From: a bacterium
GTDB lineage: Bacteria > Hydrothermota > UBA3073 > JACQXS01 > JAGMCI01
Reading direction: 5' to 3'
NCBI GenBank assembly: GCA_030018315.1
Contig: JASEGA010000002.1
Coordinates: 79,056-143,055, forward strand
Length of the DNA: 64,000 nt
Under the pieces are notes generated by a model. The model ran no database searches and was not told where the DNA came from. It worked only from the letters and a program-made list of their open reading frames with translations. The stretch's first letter is position 1. The number at the start of each line of letters is the position of its first letter. Below are positions 25,838 to 33,832 of this stretch, piece after piece. The translations under genes and the position numbers were made by a program.

Positions 25838-25846
25838 AATTAAATT

Positions 25847-26827
25847 ATGGATGATATTGAAGCCATAGAAAAGCTTAAAGAGGCAAAAGATAGGTTATTA
25901 AAAGAAATAAGGAAGGTAATTGTAGGTCAGGATGATGTATTAAACCAGCTTCTAATTGCATTGCTTGCTCAGGGGCATTGTATTCTGATAGGTGTGCCAG
26001 GGCTTGCTAAGACTTTGATTGTAAATACACTCGCAAATGCACTCTCTCTGTCTTTTAATCGCATCCAGTTTACACCCGACCTTATGCCATCAGATATTAC
26101 AGGAACAGATATAATTGAGGAAGATATATCTACTGGGAGGAGGAAATTTAGATTTATAAATGGTCCAATATTTGCAAATGTAATTCTTGCTGATGAGATA
26201 AACCGTACCCCACCAAAGACGCAATCAGCCCTTCTTCAAGCAATGCAAGAATACAAAGTTACAGCTTCTGGAGTAACCTATGAACTTGAGCGTCCATTCT
26301 TTGTACTTGCTACACAGAACCCAATTGAGCAGGAAGGAACTTATCCGCTACCTGAGGCACAGCTTGATAGATTTATGCTTGAGGTAGGAATCTACTATCC
26401 ATCACAAGAAGAGGAGGAAAAGATTGTAGAAACTACCACTTCTGCTTATGTTCCAGAAATAAATAGGGTGCTCACAGTCAAAGAAATACTAGAACTACAA
26501 TCGTTGGTCAGAAGAGTCCCTGTAGCACAGAATTTAATTCGTGATGTAGTAAGGTTTGCGAGCCTTACAAGACCGAGTAAGGATTCAAGTTCACCAAAAT
26601 ATATAAATGACTGGGTAGCTTGGGGTGCAAGTCCAAGAGCATCTCAGTATCTAATTCTTGGTGCAAAAGCAAAGGCAATTCTTGAAGGTAGGTACACGCC
26701 ATCAATAGATGATGTACGATATGTTGTAACACCAGTCCTTAGGCATCGTATTATCACCAACTTTAATGCTGAAGCTGAAGGAGTGACACCACTTGATATA
26801 ATACAAAAACTTTTAAAAGAGATTTGA
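25847..26827 (+). CDS. MoxR-type AAA+ ATPase
   Basis: A MoxR-family AAA+ chaperone-like ATPase of 326 residues. Walker A is GVPGLAKTL near 49-57, Walker B ANVILADEINRTPPKTQSAL near 112, sensor ATQNPIEQEGTYPLPEAQLD near 152-171, and the C-terminal lid is LRHRIITNFNAEAEGV. MoxR ATPases usually sit beside DUF58 and von Willebrand factor A genes and help mature metal- or membrane-bound complexes. None of these partners is next to it here: the following 300 bp are repeats and the next gene is on the other strand. Confidence 0.9.
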   Translation: MDDIEAIEKLKEAKDRLLKEIRKVIVGQDDVLNQLLIALLAQGHCILIGVPGLAKTLIVNTLANALSLSFNRIQFTPDLMPSDITGTDIIEEDISTGRRKFRFINGPIFANVILADEINRTPPKTQSALLQAMQEYKVTASGVTYELERPFFVLATQNPIEQEGTYPLPEAQLDRFMLEVGIYYPSQEEEEKIVETTTSAYVPEINRVLTVKEILELQSLVRRVPVAQNLIRDVVRFASLTRPSKDSSSPKYINDWVAWGASPRASQYLILGAKAKAILEGRYTPSIDDVRYVVTPVLRHRIITNFNAEAEGVTPLDIIQKLLKEI

Positions 26828-26921
26828 GCCATAGAAGATATTATACCCGTCTATAATAGGTAAGTATTTCTAAAATGGAGAACAAAAACTATATTATCAC
26901 GAAAATCGTATCTTGCCTGTC

Positions 26922-26937
26922 AGCAGACAGGAAAACA
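26922..26937. repeat. Short perfect palindrome
   Basis: CCTGTCAGCAGACAGG can fold as a 7-bp hairpin about 95 bp after the moxR stop; no T run follows, so it is not a clear terminator. The surrounding gap 26828-27130 holds no gene I can support. Confidence 0.4.
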
Positions 26938-27005
26938 CAAAAACACGAAGGGAACATAAGATTAAAAGAGTTGTAAATTAAGTTGGATGAAGTATTCGTT
27001 TGGAG

Positions 27006-27078
27006 TTAACAGAGATTGGAAGAGAGTTTAAGAGATAAAAATGATGACTCTCTTTCAATCTCTTAAAATCACTGTTAA
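27006..27078. repeat. 73-bp imperfect palindrome bounded by TTAACAG/CTGTTAA
   Basis: The left arm AGAGATTGGAAGAGAGT (27011-27027) pairs with ACTCTCTTTCAATCTCT (27046-27062), and the outer TTAACAG and CTGTTAA also pair. It occupies the gap between moxR and the convergent PHP gene and may act as a two-way terminator or be a small palindromic mobile element. No target duplication is visible. Confidence 0.6.
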
Positions 27079-27130
27079 TATTTTGTGTCTTTCGTAATAA
27101 AATGGGAGGTTTTAGAAAAACTCTAAGCCA

Positions 27131-27745
27131 TTACACCCATCTTTTGTAAAGGTTTATAAGTCCAGTAAATATTCTATTATATAGAGGGCTTCTTTCTGTA
27201 GTTAGTATGTTTCCATTTCCATTAAGAAGAGCTGACTTAATATTATAGTCATTAAAACTCATTTTAGTCAATCCAATCTCTCTTAAAAAGTGGGCATCAG
27301 AGCCTACAATTACAGGTTTATTGTATTCTTTGGCAAGTGCCATTGCCATTCGGTTTTCGCCATTAGTACATCTTGAATTATAAACCTCTATTATATCTAC
27401 GGCTTCAATTAGTTCATTATCCAATTTATGTTCCCTGTAAGGATGAGGTAAAACTACAAGGCCACCCTGATTTTTAATTTCTTGTATTACTTTTTTGCTA
27501 CTCTTTGAAATAACTTCATTTTTTAAAAATAGCCCTATAATGTCACCCTCATCAGTATAGTATTCAGCACCTACTATTATGTTTACCTTACCAATTTTAT
27601 TTGCCTCCAGTGCCCCTTTTATAGTCCCATGGTCGGTAATAGCAGCAAAATCAAGCCCCAGTTTTTGGATGTGTCCTACTATTCTGGCCGGAGGGATATT
27701 GGCATCAAAAGAATAGGAAGTATGAATATGGAAAGTACCTATCAT
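27131..27745 (-). CDS. PHP-domain metal-dependent phosphoesterase
   Basis: A 204-residue PHP-superfamily protein, predicted to hydrolyse phosphoesters at a metal centre. Metal ligands appear in TFHIHTSYSFDANI (HxH, residues 4-6), FAAITDHGTIKGAL (near 34), GGLVVLPHPYREHKL (near 94) and VIVGSDAHFLREIG (near 146-155). These are the four motifs of the family. The substrate is unknown (oligoribonucleotide, nucleoside or histidinol phosphate are possibilities). It is bordered by repeats on both sides. Confidence 0.85.
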   Translation of the reverse strand: MIGTFHIHTSYSFDANIPPARIVGHIQKLGLDFAAITDHGTIKGALEANKIGKVNIIVGAEYYTDEGDIIGLFLKNEVISKSSKKVIQEIKNQGGLVVLPHPYREHKLDNELIEAVDIIEVYNSRCTNGENRMAMALAKEYNKPVIVGSDAHFLREIGLTKMSFNDYNIKSALLNGNGNILTTERSPLYNRIFTGLINLYKRWV

Positions 27746-27754
27746 TGTAATATC

Positions 27755-27918
27755 AAAAATTAAAAATCAAATATCAAAATTACATATTAAAATGTAAAAA
27801 TTCTAAATCCTAAACAAATTCCAAATTCTAAATTTCAGTGTTCCAAACAAGTTTAAGATTTGGGAAATTGTGATTTAGATATTGTTTAGAATTTAGGATT
27901 TCGGATTTAGGGTTTCTC
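27755..27918. repeat. A/T-rich inverted-repeat element (TTCTAAATCC / GGATTTAG type)
   Basis: The left part contains ATTCTAAATCCTAAACAA and the right part contains TTGTTTAGAATTTAGGAT, which are reverse complements over most of their length. Short units AAAATCAAATATCAA also recur at 18169-18200. It fills the gap between the PHP and rluD genes, and no gene is seen in it. Confidence 0.6.
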
Positions 27919-27922
27919 ATAT

Positions 27923-28894
27923 CTATCTATATTCATCTGCGGTTAAAAACTTTTTATTTGAGAGGTAGGTAAGCAAGTTTTGTATATCCTCGGGTAAATC
28001 TGCTTCAAATTCCACCTCTCTTTTATATATAGGATGCTCAAACCTCAAATATATAGCATGCAGGGCTTGGCGTGACATTACTTGCATAATATCATTGAAC
28101 TCATCAATTGGGACTTCAGGTAATCTCTTTCTACCACCATAAGTTGGGTCACCCACAATCGGATGATTTAGATGAGCTAAATGCACTCTTATCTGATGCG
28201 TCCTACCAGTCTCTAATTCAACTTCAATCTCAGTTATGTATGTAAATCTTTTAATAACCTTAAAATGTGTAACTGCACTCCTTGATGCTAGTGGTGTCAC
28301 TGCCATTCTCTTACGTTCTATAGTATGTCTCCCTATGGGAGCATCAATTGTCCCCTCATTACGCTCAATTTTACCCCATACAAAAGCAAGATATTTACGC
28401 TTAAGTCTGTGAGTCTCCACTTGGCGGGTAAGTTTAAGTAAAGCAGAGTCAGACTTTGCAAAAACAAGTAAACCTGATGTATCTTTATCAAGCCGATGTA
28501 ATACACCTGGTCTTGTACGGTCAGTTTGCCATGAAAGTTGACAGTGATAAAGTAATGCGTTTACAAGTGTACCACGCAAATTACCGGGTGCCGGATGTGT
28601 TACCATACCGGGTGGTTTGTTAACAACAATTAAGTGCTGGTCCTCGTATATAATATCAATAGGTATGTTTTCGGGCTCAACTATGAATCTTTCAGGTTTT
28701 TCATAACTTACAATAACCTTATCTCCTGCTTTAAGTGGAGTATGCGATTTGGCTGGTTTATCATTTATAAGCACTTTGCCGTCTTCAATCAGTCTCTGAA
28801 TTTGTGACCTTGATATACCAAGACCAGCCTTGTATAAGTATTTATCAAGCCTTATTTTTTCCTTCGGTTTTACTACCCTTGAAAATAAAGTCAT
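27923..28894 (-). CDS. rluD: Ribosomal large subunit pseudouridine synthase, RluD type
   Basis: Converts uridines to pseudouridine in 23S rRNA. The 323-residue protein has an N-terminal S4 RNA-binding domain (IRLDKYLYKAGLGISRSQIQ, residues 14-60) and the RluA-family catalytic core with Asp136 in GVLHRLDKDTSGLLV. TGRTHQIRVHLAHLNHPIVG near 227 and the C-terminal EFEADLPEDIQNLL complete the family pattern. Assignment to RluD rather than RluC rests on overall look only. ATG 28894 is 7 nt from a TATATT box, so the mRNA is probably leaderless. Confidence 0.9.
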   Translation of the reverse strand: MTLFSRVVKPKEKIRLDKYLYKAGLGISRSQIQRLIEDGKVLINDKPAKSHTPLKAGDKVIVSYEKPERFIVEPENIPIDIIYEDQHLIVVNKPPGMVTHPAPGNLRGTLVNALLYHCQLSWQTDRTRPGVLHRLDKDTSGLLVFAKSDSALLKLTRQVETHRLKRKYLAFVWGKIERNEGTIDAPIGRHTIERKRMAVTPLASRSAVTHFKVIKRFTYITEIEVELETGRTHQIRVHLAHLNHPIVGDPTYGGRKRLPEVPIDEFNDIMQVMSRQALHAIYLRFEHPIYKREVEFEADLPEDIQNLLTYLSNKKFLTADEYR

Positions 28895-28901
28895 AAATTT
28901 A

Positions 28902-28931
28902 AATATACTTTAAAAATTAATTAAGTTGCAA
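28902..28931 (-). promoter_or_regulatory. Leaderless promoter of rluD
   Basis: Minus strand TTGCAA (28931-28926), 18-nt spacer, TATATT (28907-28902), 7 nt to ATG 28894. Confidence 0.55.
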
Positions 28932-29003
28932 TTACTTTTATTCTGGAACGTGATAAGAAATAGTCATAATTTTATAGTATAGGATAAAGAACTACAAGCC
29001 TCA

Positions 29004-29720
29004 TTATAGTTTTAAGAAGAGTGCTTTCTTCTGTGCTTCTATTAACTGTTTTATTCCATGTTCCGCAAGCTTAATTAAATTTTCAAGTTCTCCCATTGTG
29101 AACGGCCTCTTTTCACCGGTTCCCTGGATTTCAATACACTTTAAGCTCTCCGACATAGCAATATTCATGTCTACTTCAGCAATATAATCTTCATCATAAG
29201 TTAGGTCAAGTATTGGAGTTCCATCAACTATACCAACTGATACTGCAGCTACTGCTTCACGGATTGGTGAATGCTCAATTAAGCCATGTTCTAACATATA
29301 TTGGATTGCATCATAAAGGGCAATATAGTCACCAGTTATGCTTGCAGTGCGTGTCCCACCATCTGCTTGTATGACATCACAGTCTACTGTGATTGTAAAA
29401 CCAGCTATGTCATCAAGGTTTGATACACTCCGAAATACCCTCCCTATAAGCCGTTGAATCTCGTAAATCCTACCAGATGCTTTATCTCTTGGAATACGCT
29501 CTTTAGAACTCCTTGGAAGCATCCCATATTCAGCGGTGAGCCAGCCTGTTTTTTTATCCTTTAAAAAATGAGGAACCCTTTCTTCTACTGTAGCTGAGCA
29601 TACAATTTTAGTTCCACCAAGCTCAATGAGGCAAGAACCTTCAGGCTCTTTTAAGTAATCTTTCTCTATTTTAACTGTTCTTAATTCGTTAGGTTTTCTG
29701 CCGTCTTTTCTTTTAACCAT
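29004..29720 (-). CDS. rph: Ribonuclease PH
   Basis: A phosphorolytic 3'-5' exoribonuclease that trims tRNA 3' ends. From ATG 29720 (238 residues): KRKDGRKPNELRTVKIEKDY at the start is the family opening, followed by GWLTAEYGMLPRSSKER near 61, RLIGRVFRSVSNLDDIAGFT near 91-110 and VDCDVIQADGGTRTASITG near 113-131, which carry the substrate and phosphate-binding residues. Length is normal. A start 27 nt upstream is also in frame, but the TATAAT box overlaps that stretch, so ATG 29720 is chosen; only 6 nt separate it from the -10 box. Confidence 0.94.
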   Translation of the reverse strand: MVKRKDGRKPNELRTVKIEKDYLKEPEGSCLIELGGTKIVCSATVEERVPHFLKDKKTGWLTAEYGMLPRSSKERIPRDKASGRIYEIQRLIGRVFRSVSNLDDIAGFTITVDCDVIQADGGTRTASITGDYIALYDAIQYMLEHGLIEHSPIREAVAAVSVGIVDGTPILDLTYDEDYIAEVDMNIAMSESLKCIEIQGTGEKRPFTMGELENLIKLAEHGIKQLIEAQKKALFLKL

Positions 29721-29726
29721 GGTATT

Positions 29727-29755
29727 ATTATATTTTAAAGTTAACAAGAGTGCAA
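29727..29755 (-). promoter_or_regulatory. Leaderless promoter of rph
   Basis: Minus strand TTGCAC (29755-29750), 17-nt spacer, perfect TATAAT (29732-29727), 6 nt to ATG 29720; no Shine-Dalgarno. Confidence 0.75.
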
Positions 29756-29764
29756 GTAATTTTC

Positions 29765-29792
29765 TTGACTTTTAGTAATTCTACAGTATATT
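29765..29792 (+). promoter_or_regulatory. Leaderless promoter of the exonuclease gene
   Basis: TTGACT (29765-29770), 16-nt spacer, TATATT (29787-29792), 7 nt to ATG 29800. Divergent to the rph promoter, with the two -35 boxes 9 bp apart. Confidence 0.72.
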
Positions 29793-29799
29793 TGTTTAA

Positions 29800-30429
29800 A
29801 TGATTAGACTTTATATTGATATTGAGACAATTCCTGGACCTGAGAGATTAAAAGAAGAAATAGTACAAAATATTGTACCACCTAAAGATCTCGTAACTAT
29901 GTGGGAGATAAGTAGATGGAAAGAAAATGAGGTAAAAAAGTTATATCGTGATACCGCTCTAAATGGCAATTTTGGTAGTATTCTTTGTATCGGATATATA
30001 AAAGAACAACCAGTTAGTGAGGATAAAGCTGTTATCAAGGGTGATGAGCGTGATATTTTACAAAAATTTTGGGAAGTTGCTAAAAATGCTGATAAACTCA
30101 TTGGTCATAATATACTTGATTTTGACCTCAAATTTATATGGAAAAGGTCTATAATTCATAAGATTAAGCCAAGTATTGACATAAGTTTTGCAAGGTATCG
30201 GAGTGACTTTGTTTACGATACAATGCAAGAGTGGGAGAAGTGGCACGGCTATATAAAGCTTGACCAACTTGCAAGAATACTTGGACTACAATCATCAAAG
30301 AGTGTTCTCAATGGGAGTAAGGTTTACGATTATTATAAAGCAGGTAAACTTCAAGCTATATATGACTACTGTATAGCTGATGTCGAACTCGTCCGTAAAG
30401 TATATAAACGGATGAATTTTATAGAGTGA
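29800..30429 (+). CDS. PolB-like 3'-5' exonuclease
   Basis: A stand-alone DEDDy exonuclease-fold protein (209 residues) resembling the proofreading domain of family B DNA polymerases. Motifs: ExoI IRLYIDIETIPGP (residues 2-14), ExoII KLIGHNILDFDLKFIWKR near 98-115, ExoIII YDYCIADVELVRKVY near 187-201 with the tyrosine and aspartate. It also has the characteristic ExoII-III segment KLDQLARILGLQSSK. Likely role: DNA repair or nucleic acid trimming; the substrate is not established. gcvH follows 13 nt downstream with its own Shine-Dalgarno. Confidence 0.82.
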   Translation: MIRLYIDIETIPGPERLKEEIVQNIVPPKDLVTMWEISRWKENEVKKLYRDTALNGNFGSILCIGYIKEQPVSEDKAVIKGDERDILQKFWEVAKNADKLIGHNILDFDLKFIWKRSIIHKIKPSIDISFARYRSDFVYDTMQEWEKWHGYIKLDQLARILGLQSSKSVLNGSKVYDYYKAGKLQAIYDYCIADVELVRKVYKRMNFIE

Positions 30430-30442
30430 AGGGGGTGATGGT

Positions 30443-30820
30443 ATGGACATTCTGGAAGACTTAAAATATACCAAAACACACGAATGGGTTAAAATTGAAG
30501 GTGATATTGTGACTTGTGGGATAACAGATTATGCACAATCAGAACTATCTGATGTTGTCTTTGTTAATCTTTATAAAATAGGTACTTTTGTTGACAAAGG
30601 TAGACCAATAGGAACCATAGAGGCAGTTAAAGCTGTTTCTGACATCTATGCACCTGTATCAGGTGAGATTATAGATGTAAACGAGGGACTTGCTAAATCG
30701 CCTAATCTTGTAAATCAGGACCCTTATGGTGAGGGTTGGATGGTGAAGATAAAAATCTCTAACCCAAGTGAGTTAGATACCCTTTTAACAGCTGAAGCTT
30801 ATAAGAAAACTTTACTCTGA
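30443..30820 (+). CDS. gcvH: Glycine cleavage system H-protein
   Basis: Carries the lipoyl arm between P, T and L proteins. The 125-residue protein shows YTKTHEWVKIEGDIVTCGIT at 9-28, and the lipoylated Lys63 in GTIEAVKAVSDIYAPVSGEI. NEGLAKSPNLVNQDPYGEGW near 81-100 completes the family. AGGGGGTGAT lies before ATG 30443. Its 3' end overlaps a palindromic repeat (30816-30864). gcvPA begins 76 nt later. Confidence 0.96.
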   Translation: MDILEDLKYTKTHEWVKIEGDIVTCGITDYAQSELSDVVFVNLYKIGTFVDKGRPIGTIEAVKAVSDIYAPVSGEIIDVNEGLAKSPNLVNQDPYGEGWMVKIKISNPSELDTLLTAEAYKKTLL

Positions 30821-30864
30821 ACGAAGTGAAGAGTCTCTCACGAGATTCTTTGCTATCGCTCAGA
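30816..30864. repeat. Palindromic repeat TCTGAACGAAG...CGCTCAGA
   Basis: TCTGAACGAAGTGAAGAGTC and GATTCTTTGCTATCGCTCAGA form the two arms of an imperfect hairpin covering the gcvH stop codon. It resembles the widespread bacterial repeat of the AGATTCTTCGC...CTCAGAATGACA kind (family knowledge). Confidence 0.65.
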
Positions 30865-30896
30865 AAGAATGACAAAAAGGTGTACAGGAGTTAAGA

Positions 30897-32258
30897 ATGC
30901 CCTTCATTCCTAATACAGATGAAGATAGGAAGAAAATGCTTCATAAAATAGGGGTGAAAAACTTTGATGAACTACTCTCTCCTATTCCTGAACACTTAAG
31001 ACTTAAAGAGCCTCTAAATCTCCCACCCTCTTTATCAGAGTTTGAAATCAATAAGTTAATGCAAAGAATTTCAAAAATGAATCTTACAACTGAAGATTGT
31101 ATTTCATTTTTAGGTGCTGGGTGCTACGACCACTATATACCTGCGGCTGTTGATTATGTCATCTCAAGACCCGAATTTTATACTGCCTATACACCATACC
31201 AAGCTGAAGCCTCACAAGGGACACTTCAGATAATTTATGAGTATCAGTCAATGATTTGTGAACTCACGGGGATGGATGTTGCAAATGCATCAATGTACGA
31301 CGGTGGCTCTGCTCTTGCTGAAGCTTGCCATATGGCGAGTTCAATAAAAGGGAGAGAAAAAGTATTAATCTCAGATTCTGTCAACCCATCCTATATACAG
31401 TGTGTTAAGACCTATCTCGGTAGTAATAGGGTAATACATATCCCACTTAATAATGGTAGAACTGATGTATCTATTCTCAAAAATATGCTATCCGACAGTA
31501 TAGCTTGTGTTGTAATTCAGCATCCAAATTTCTTTGGAATACTTGAGCCAGTGAATGAGATAGGGCATTTAGTTCATTTAAGAAACTCACTTTACATAGG
31601 AATACCACTTCCAATTTCACTTGGAGTACTATCGCTACCAGGGGATTGGGGTGCAGACATTGTTGTAGCTGAGGGTCAGTCTCTTGGAATTCGTCAATCT
31701 TTAGGTGGTCCTGGGCTTGGAATTCTTGCCGCACGTAAAGAATTTATAAGACAAATGCCGGGTAGGATAATCGGAAGAACACAGGATATAGAAGGAAGGC
31801 AAGGTTTTGTGATGACACTACAGACACGTGAGCAACACATAAGACGAGAGAAAGCAACATCAAATATATGTACAAATGAAGGACTATGTGCTATTGCTGC
31901 CTGTGTTTATCTTACAATTATGGGACCGCAAGGAATGAAGGAAGTTGGTGAACTTTGTTATGCGAAAGCACATTATTTAGCAGAAAGAATAAAGAAAATT
32001 ACAGGGTTTAGTTTAGTTTATGATGCACCATTCTTCAATGAATTTTTGGTTCAAACACCGGTTTCAGCAGAGGAGATTGTTCAAGCATTAATCAAGGACC
32101 ATATTTTTGCTGGATTCCCAATTTCAAGGCTTTTCAAACAGCATACACATGAACTTCTTGTAGCAGTGACAGAGAAAAGAACACGCGATGAACTTGATTA
32201 TTTTATAGAAAAATTGAAAGAGATTAGACCTCAAGAGGTAGCACCTCAAGCTGATTAG
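30897..32258 (+). CDS. gcvPA: Glycine dehydrogenase (decarboxylating) subunit 1
   Basis: The alpha half of split glycine decarboxylase (P-protein). The 453 residues follow the family closely: FIPNTDEDRKKMLHKIGVKN at the start, FLGAGCYDHYIPAAVDYVIS near 79-98, YTPYQAEASQGTLQIIYEYQ near 107, and GQSLGIRQSLGGPGLGILAA near 261-280. The PLP-binding lysine belongs to subunit 2 (GcvPB), which is not in this window; where gcvPB usually follows, nadB is found instead. An ACAGGAG Shine-Dalgarno precedes ATG 30897. The stop TAG is immediately followed by the nadB start with no gap. Confidence 0.94.
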   Translation: MPFIPNTDEDRKKMLHKIGVKNFDELLSPIPEHLRLKEPLNLPPSLSEFEINKLMQRISKMNLTTEDCISFLGAGCYDHYIPAAVDYVISRPEFYTAYTPYQAEASQGTLQIIYEYQSMICELTGMDVANASMYDGGSALAEACHMASSIKGREKVLISDSVNPSYIQCVKTYLGSNRVIHIPLNNGRTDVSILKNMLSDSIACVVIQHPNFFGILEPVNEIGHLVHLRNSLYIGIPLPISLGVLSLPGDWGADIVVAEGQSLGIRQSLGGPGLGILAARKEFIRQMPGRIIGRTQDIEGRQGFVMTLQTREQHIRREKATSNICTNEGLCAIAACVYLTIMGPQGMKEVGELCYAKAHYLAERIKKITGFSLVYDAPFFNEFLVQTPVSAEEIVQALIKDHIFAGFPISRLFKQHTHELLVAVTEKRTRDELDYFIEKLKEIRPQEVAPQAD

Positions 32259-33824
32259 GTGGAGACAGATTTCTTAGTTATAGGGAGTGGTATAGCAGGG
32301 CTTACGTTTGCAATTAAGGTTTCGGCTTACGGAGATACAGCTGTTATCACAAAGAAAGAAAGTACTGAGACAAACACAAATTATGCACAGGGTGGGATAG
32401 CAGCCGCTCTCTCATCTCATGATTCTATTGAGCTACATATCCGAGATACATTGAATGCAGGAAATGGACTTTGTAAAAAAGAAGCTGTCCGTATAATGGC
32501 AAATGAGGGACCTAGATTAGTTGTGGAACTTTCAGAATTAGGAGTAGAATTTACAAAAGATAAGGATGATAATTTTGACCTCGGAATGGAGGGTGGTCAT
32601 TCGGAGCGTAGGATTGTACATGCAAAAGATGCGACAGGGGCAGCAATTGAGACTACTCTTGTCAGGGTAGCAAAAGATAAGGGAATAAAATTGTTTGATA
32701 ATTGGCTTGCCATTGACTTAATATTAAAAAATAATAGATGCATAGGTGTATGGGTTTTTGATGTTGAGAAAGGGGATGTTTTTCCATTTTTTTCAAAGGC
32801 TACTCTTATTGCAACTGGTGGGATAGGTGCAATTTACTTACATACAACTAATCCAAGTATAGCTACTGGCGATGGTATAGCGATGGCTTATAGAGCTGGG
32901 GCAAAGATTGCAAATATGGAATTTGTACAGTTTCATCCTACTTCATTTTATGGTAAACGAATTGGAGACCGTGCATTATTACTTTCTGAAGCTATAAGAG
33001 GGGAGGGTGGAATATTAAAAACTAAAGATGGGCACTCATTTATGGAGAAATACAATTCAAGGAAGGAACTTGCTCCAAGGGATATAGTTGCAAGGGCAAT
33101 CCATAAAGAACTTAAGGAAAGTGGCGATGAATATGTGTTACTTGATATCACACATATACCAGAAAAAAGAATAAAGGAGAGATTTCCGACCATTTATGAG
33201 GTATGTCTTTCTTTTGGTATAGACATATCAAAGGAGCCAATCCCAGTTGTCCCTGCTGCTCATTATGAATGTGGTGGTATTCTCATAGATATTAGCGGGC
33301 TAACTAATATTCCTTGCCTATATGCAGCTGGTGAGTCAGCGTGTGTCGGAGTCCATGGTGCAAATAGGCTGGCATCAAACTCATTATTGGAGTCGCTCGT
33401 TTTTGCTCATAGGGCAGCTAATGCGGCATGTAAATCACTTGAAAATGTAGAGTATCCAAAATTACATAAGTTTGCTCAACCAGAAAAGCTATGCGAGTCG
33501 AGTATAATTTTAGATTATTTACTCCAAATAAAGAGGATAATGTGGAGCCATGTTGGAATAGTTAGGGATGATAATGGATTGAAATTAGCGAGAAGTGAAG
33601 TTCTAAAATATAAACTTGAAATAGAAAACCTTTATAATACTCATAAGCTAACTCTTCCATTAGTTGAGCTCCGTAATGTAGCAACAGTCGCTTCAATAGT
33701 TATAGAATGTGCTTTGTGGAGGAAGGAGTCAAGGGGACTTCACTTTAACATTAACTGGCCAGAAAAAGATGATATTCATTATAGGAAAGATACAATTGTA
33801 GAAAAAAAAGGTAATTTTAACTAG
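32259..33824 (+). CDS. nadB: L-aspartate oxidase
   Basis: Flavoprotein oxidising L-aspartate to iminoaspartate, the first step of de novo NAD synthesis. The 521-residue protein opens with the FAD loop TDFLVIGSGIAGLTFAIKVS, followed by YAQGGIAAALSSHDSIELHI near 44, GGHSERRIVHAKDATGAAIE near 111, EFVQFHPTSFYGK near 228, and GANRLASNSLLESLVFAHRA near 367-386. It begins with GTG directly after the gcvPA stop, so it is translated by coupling. nadA and nadC are not in the window. It is followed 8 nt later by a secreted protease gene with AGGAGG. Confidence 0.94.
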   Translation: METDFLVIGSGIAGLTFAIKVSAYGDTAVITKKESTETNTNYAQGGIAAALSSHDSIELHIRDTLNAGNGLCKKEAVRIMANEGPRLVVELSELGVEFTKDKDDNFDLGMEGGHSERRIVHAKDATGAAIETTLVRVAKDKGIKLFDNWLAIDLILKNNRCIGVWVFDVEKGDVFPFFSKATLIATGGIGAIYLHTTNPSIATGDGIAMAYRAGAKIANMEFVQFHPTSFYGKRIGDRALLLSEAIRGEGGILKTKDGHSFMEKYNSRKELAPRDIVARAIHKELKESGDEYVLLDITHIPEKRIKERFPTIYEVCLSFGIDISKEPIPVVPAAHYECGGILIDISGLTNIPCLYAAGESACVGVHGANRLASNSLLESLVFAHRAANAACKSLENVEYPKLHKFAQPEKLCESSIILDYLLQIKRIMWSHVGIVRDDNGLKLARSEVLKYKLEIENLYNTHKLTLPLVELRNVATVASIVIECALWRKESRGLHFNINWPEKDDIHYRKDTIVEKKGNFN

Positions 33825-33832
33825 GAGGATTT

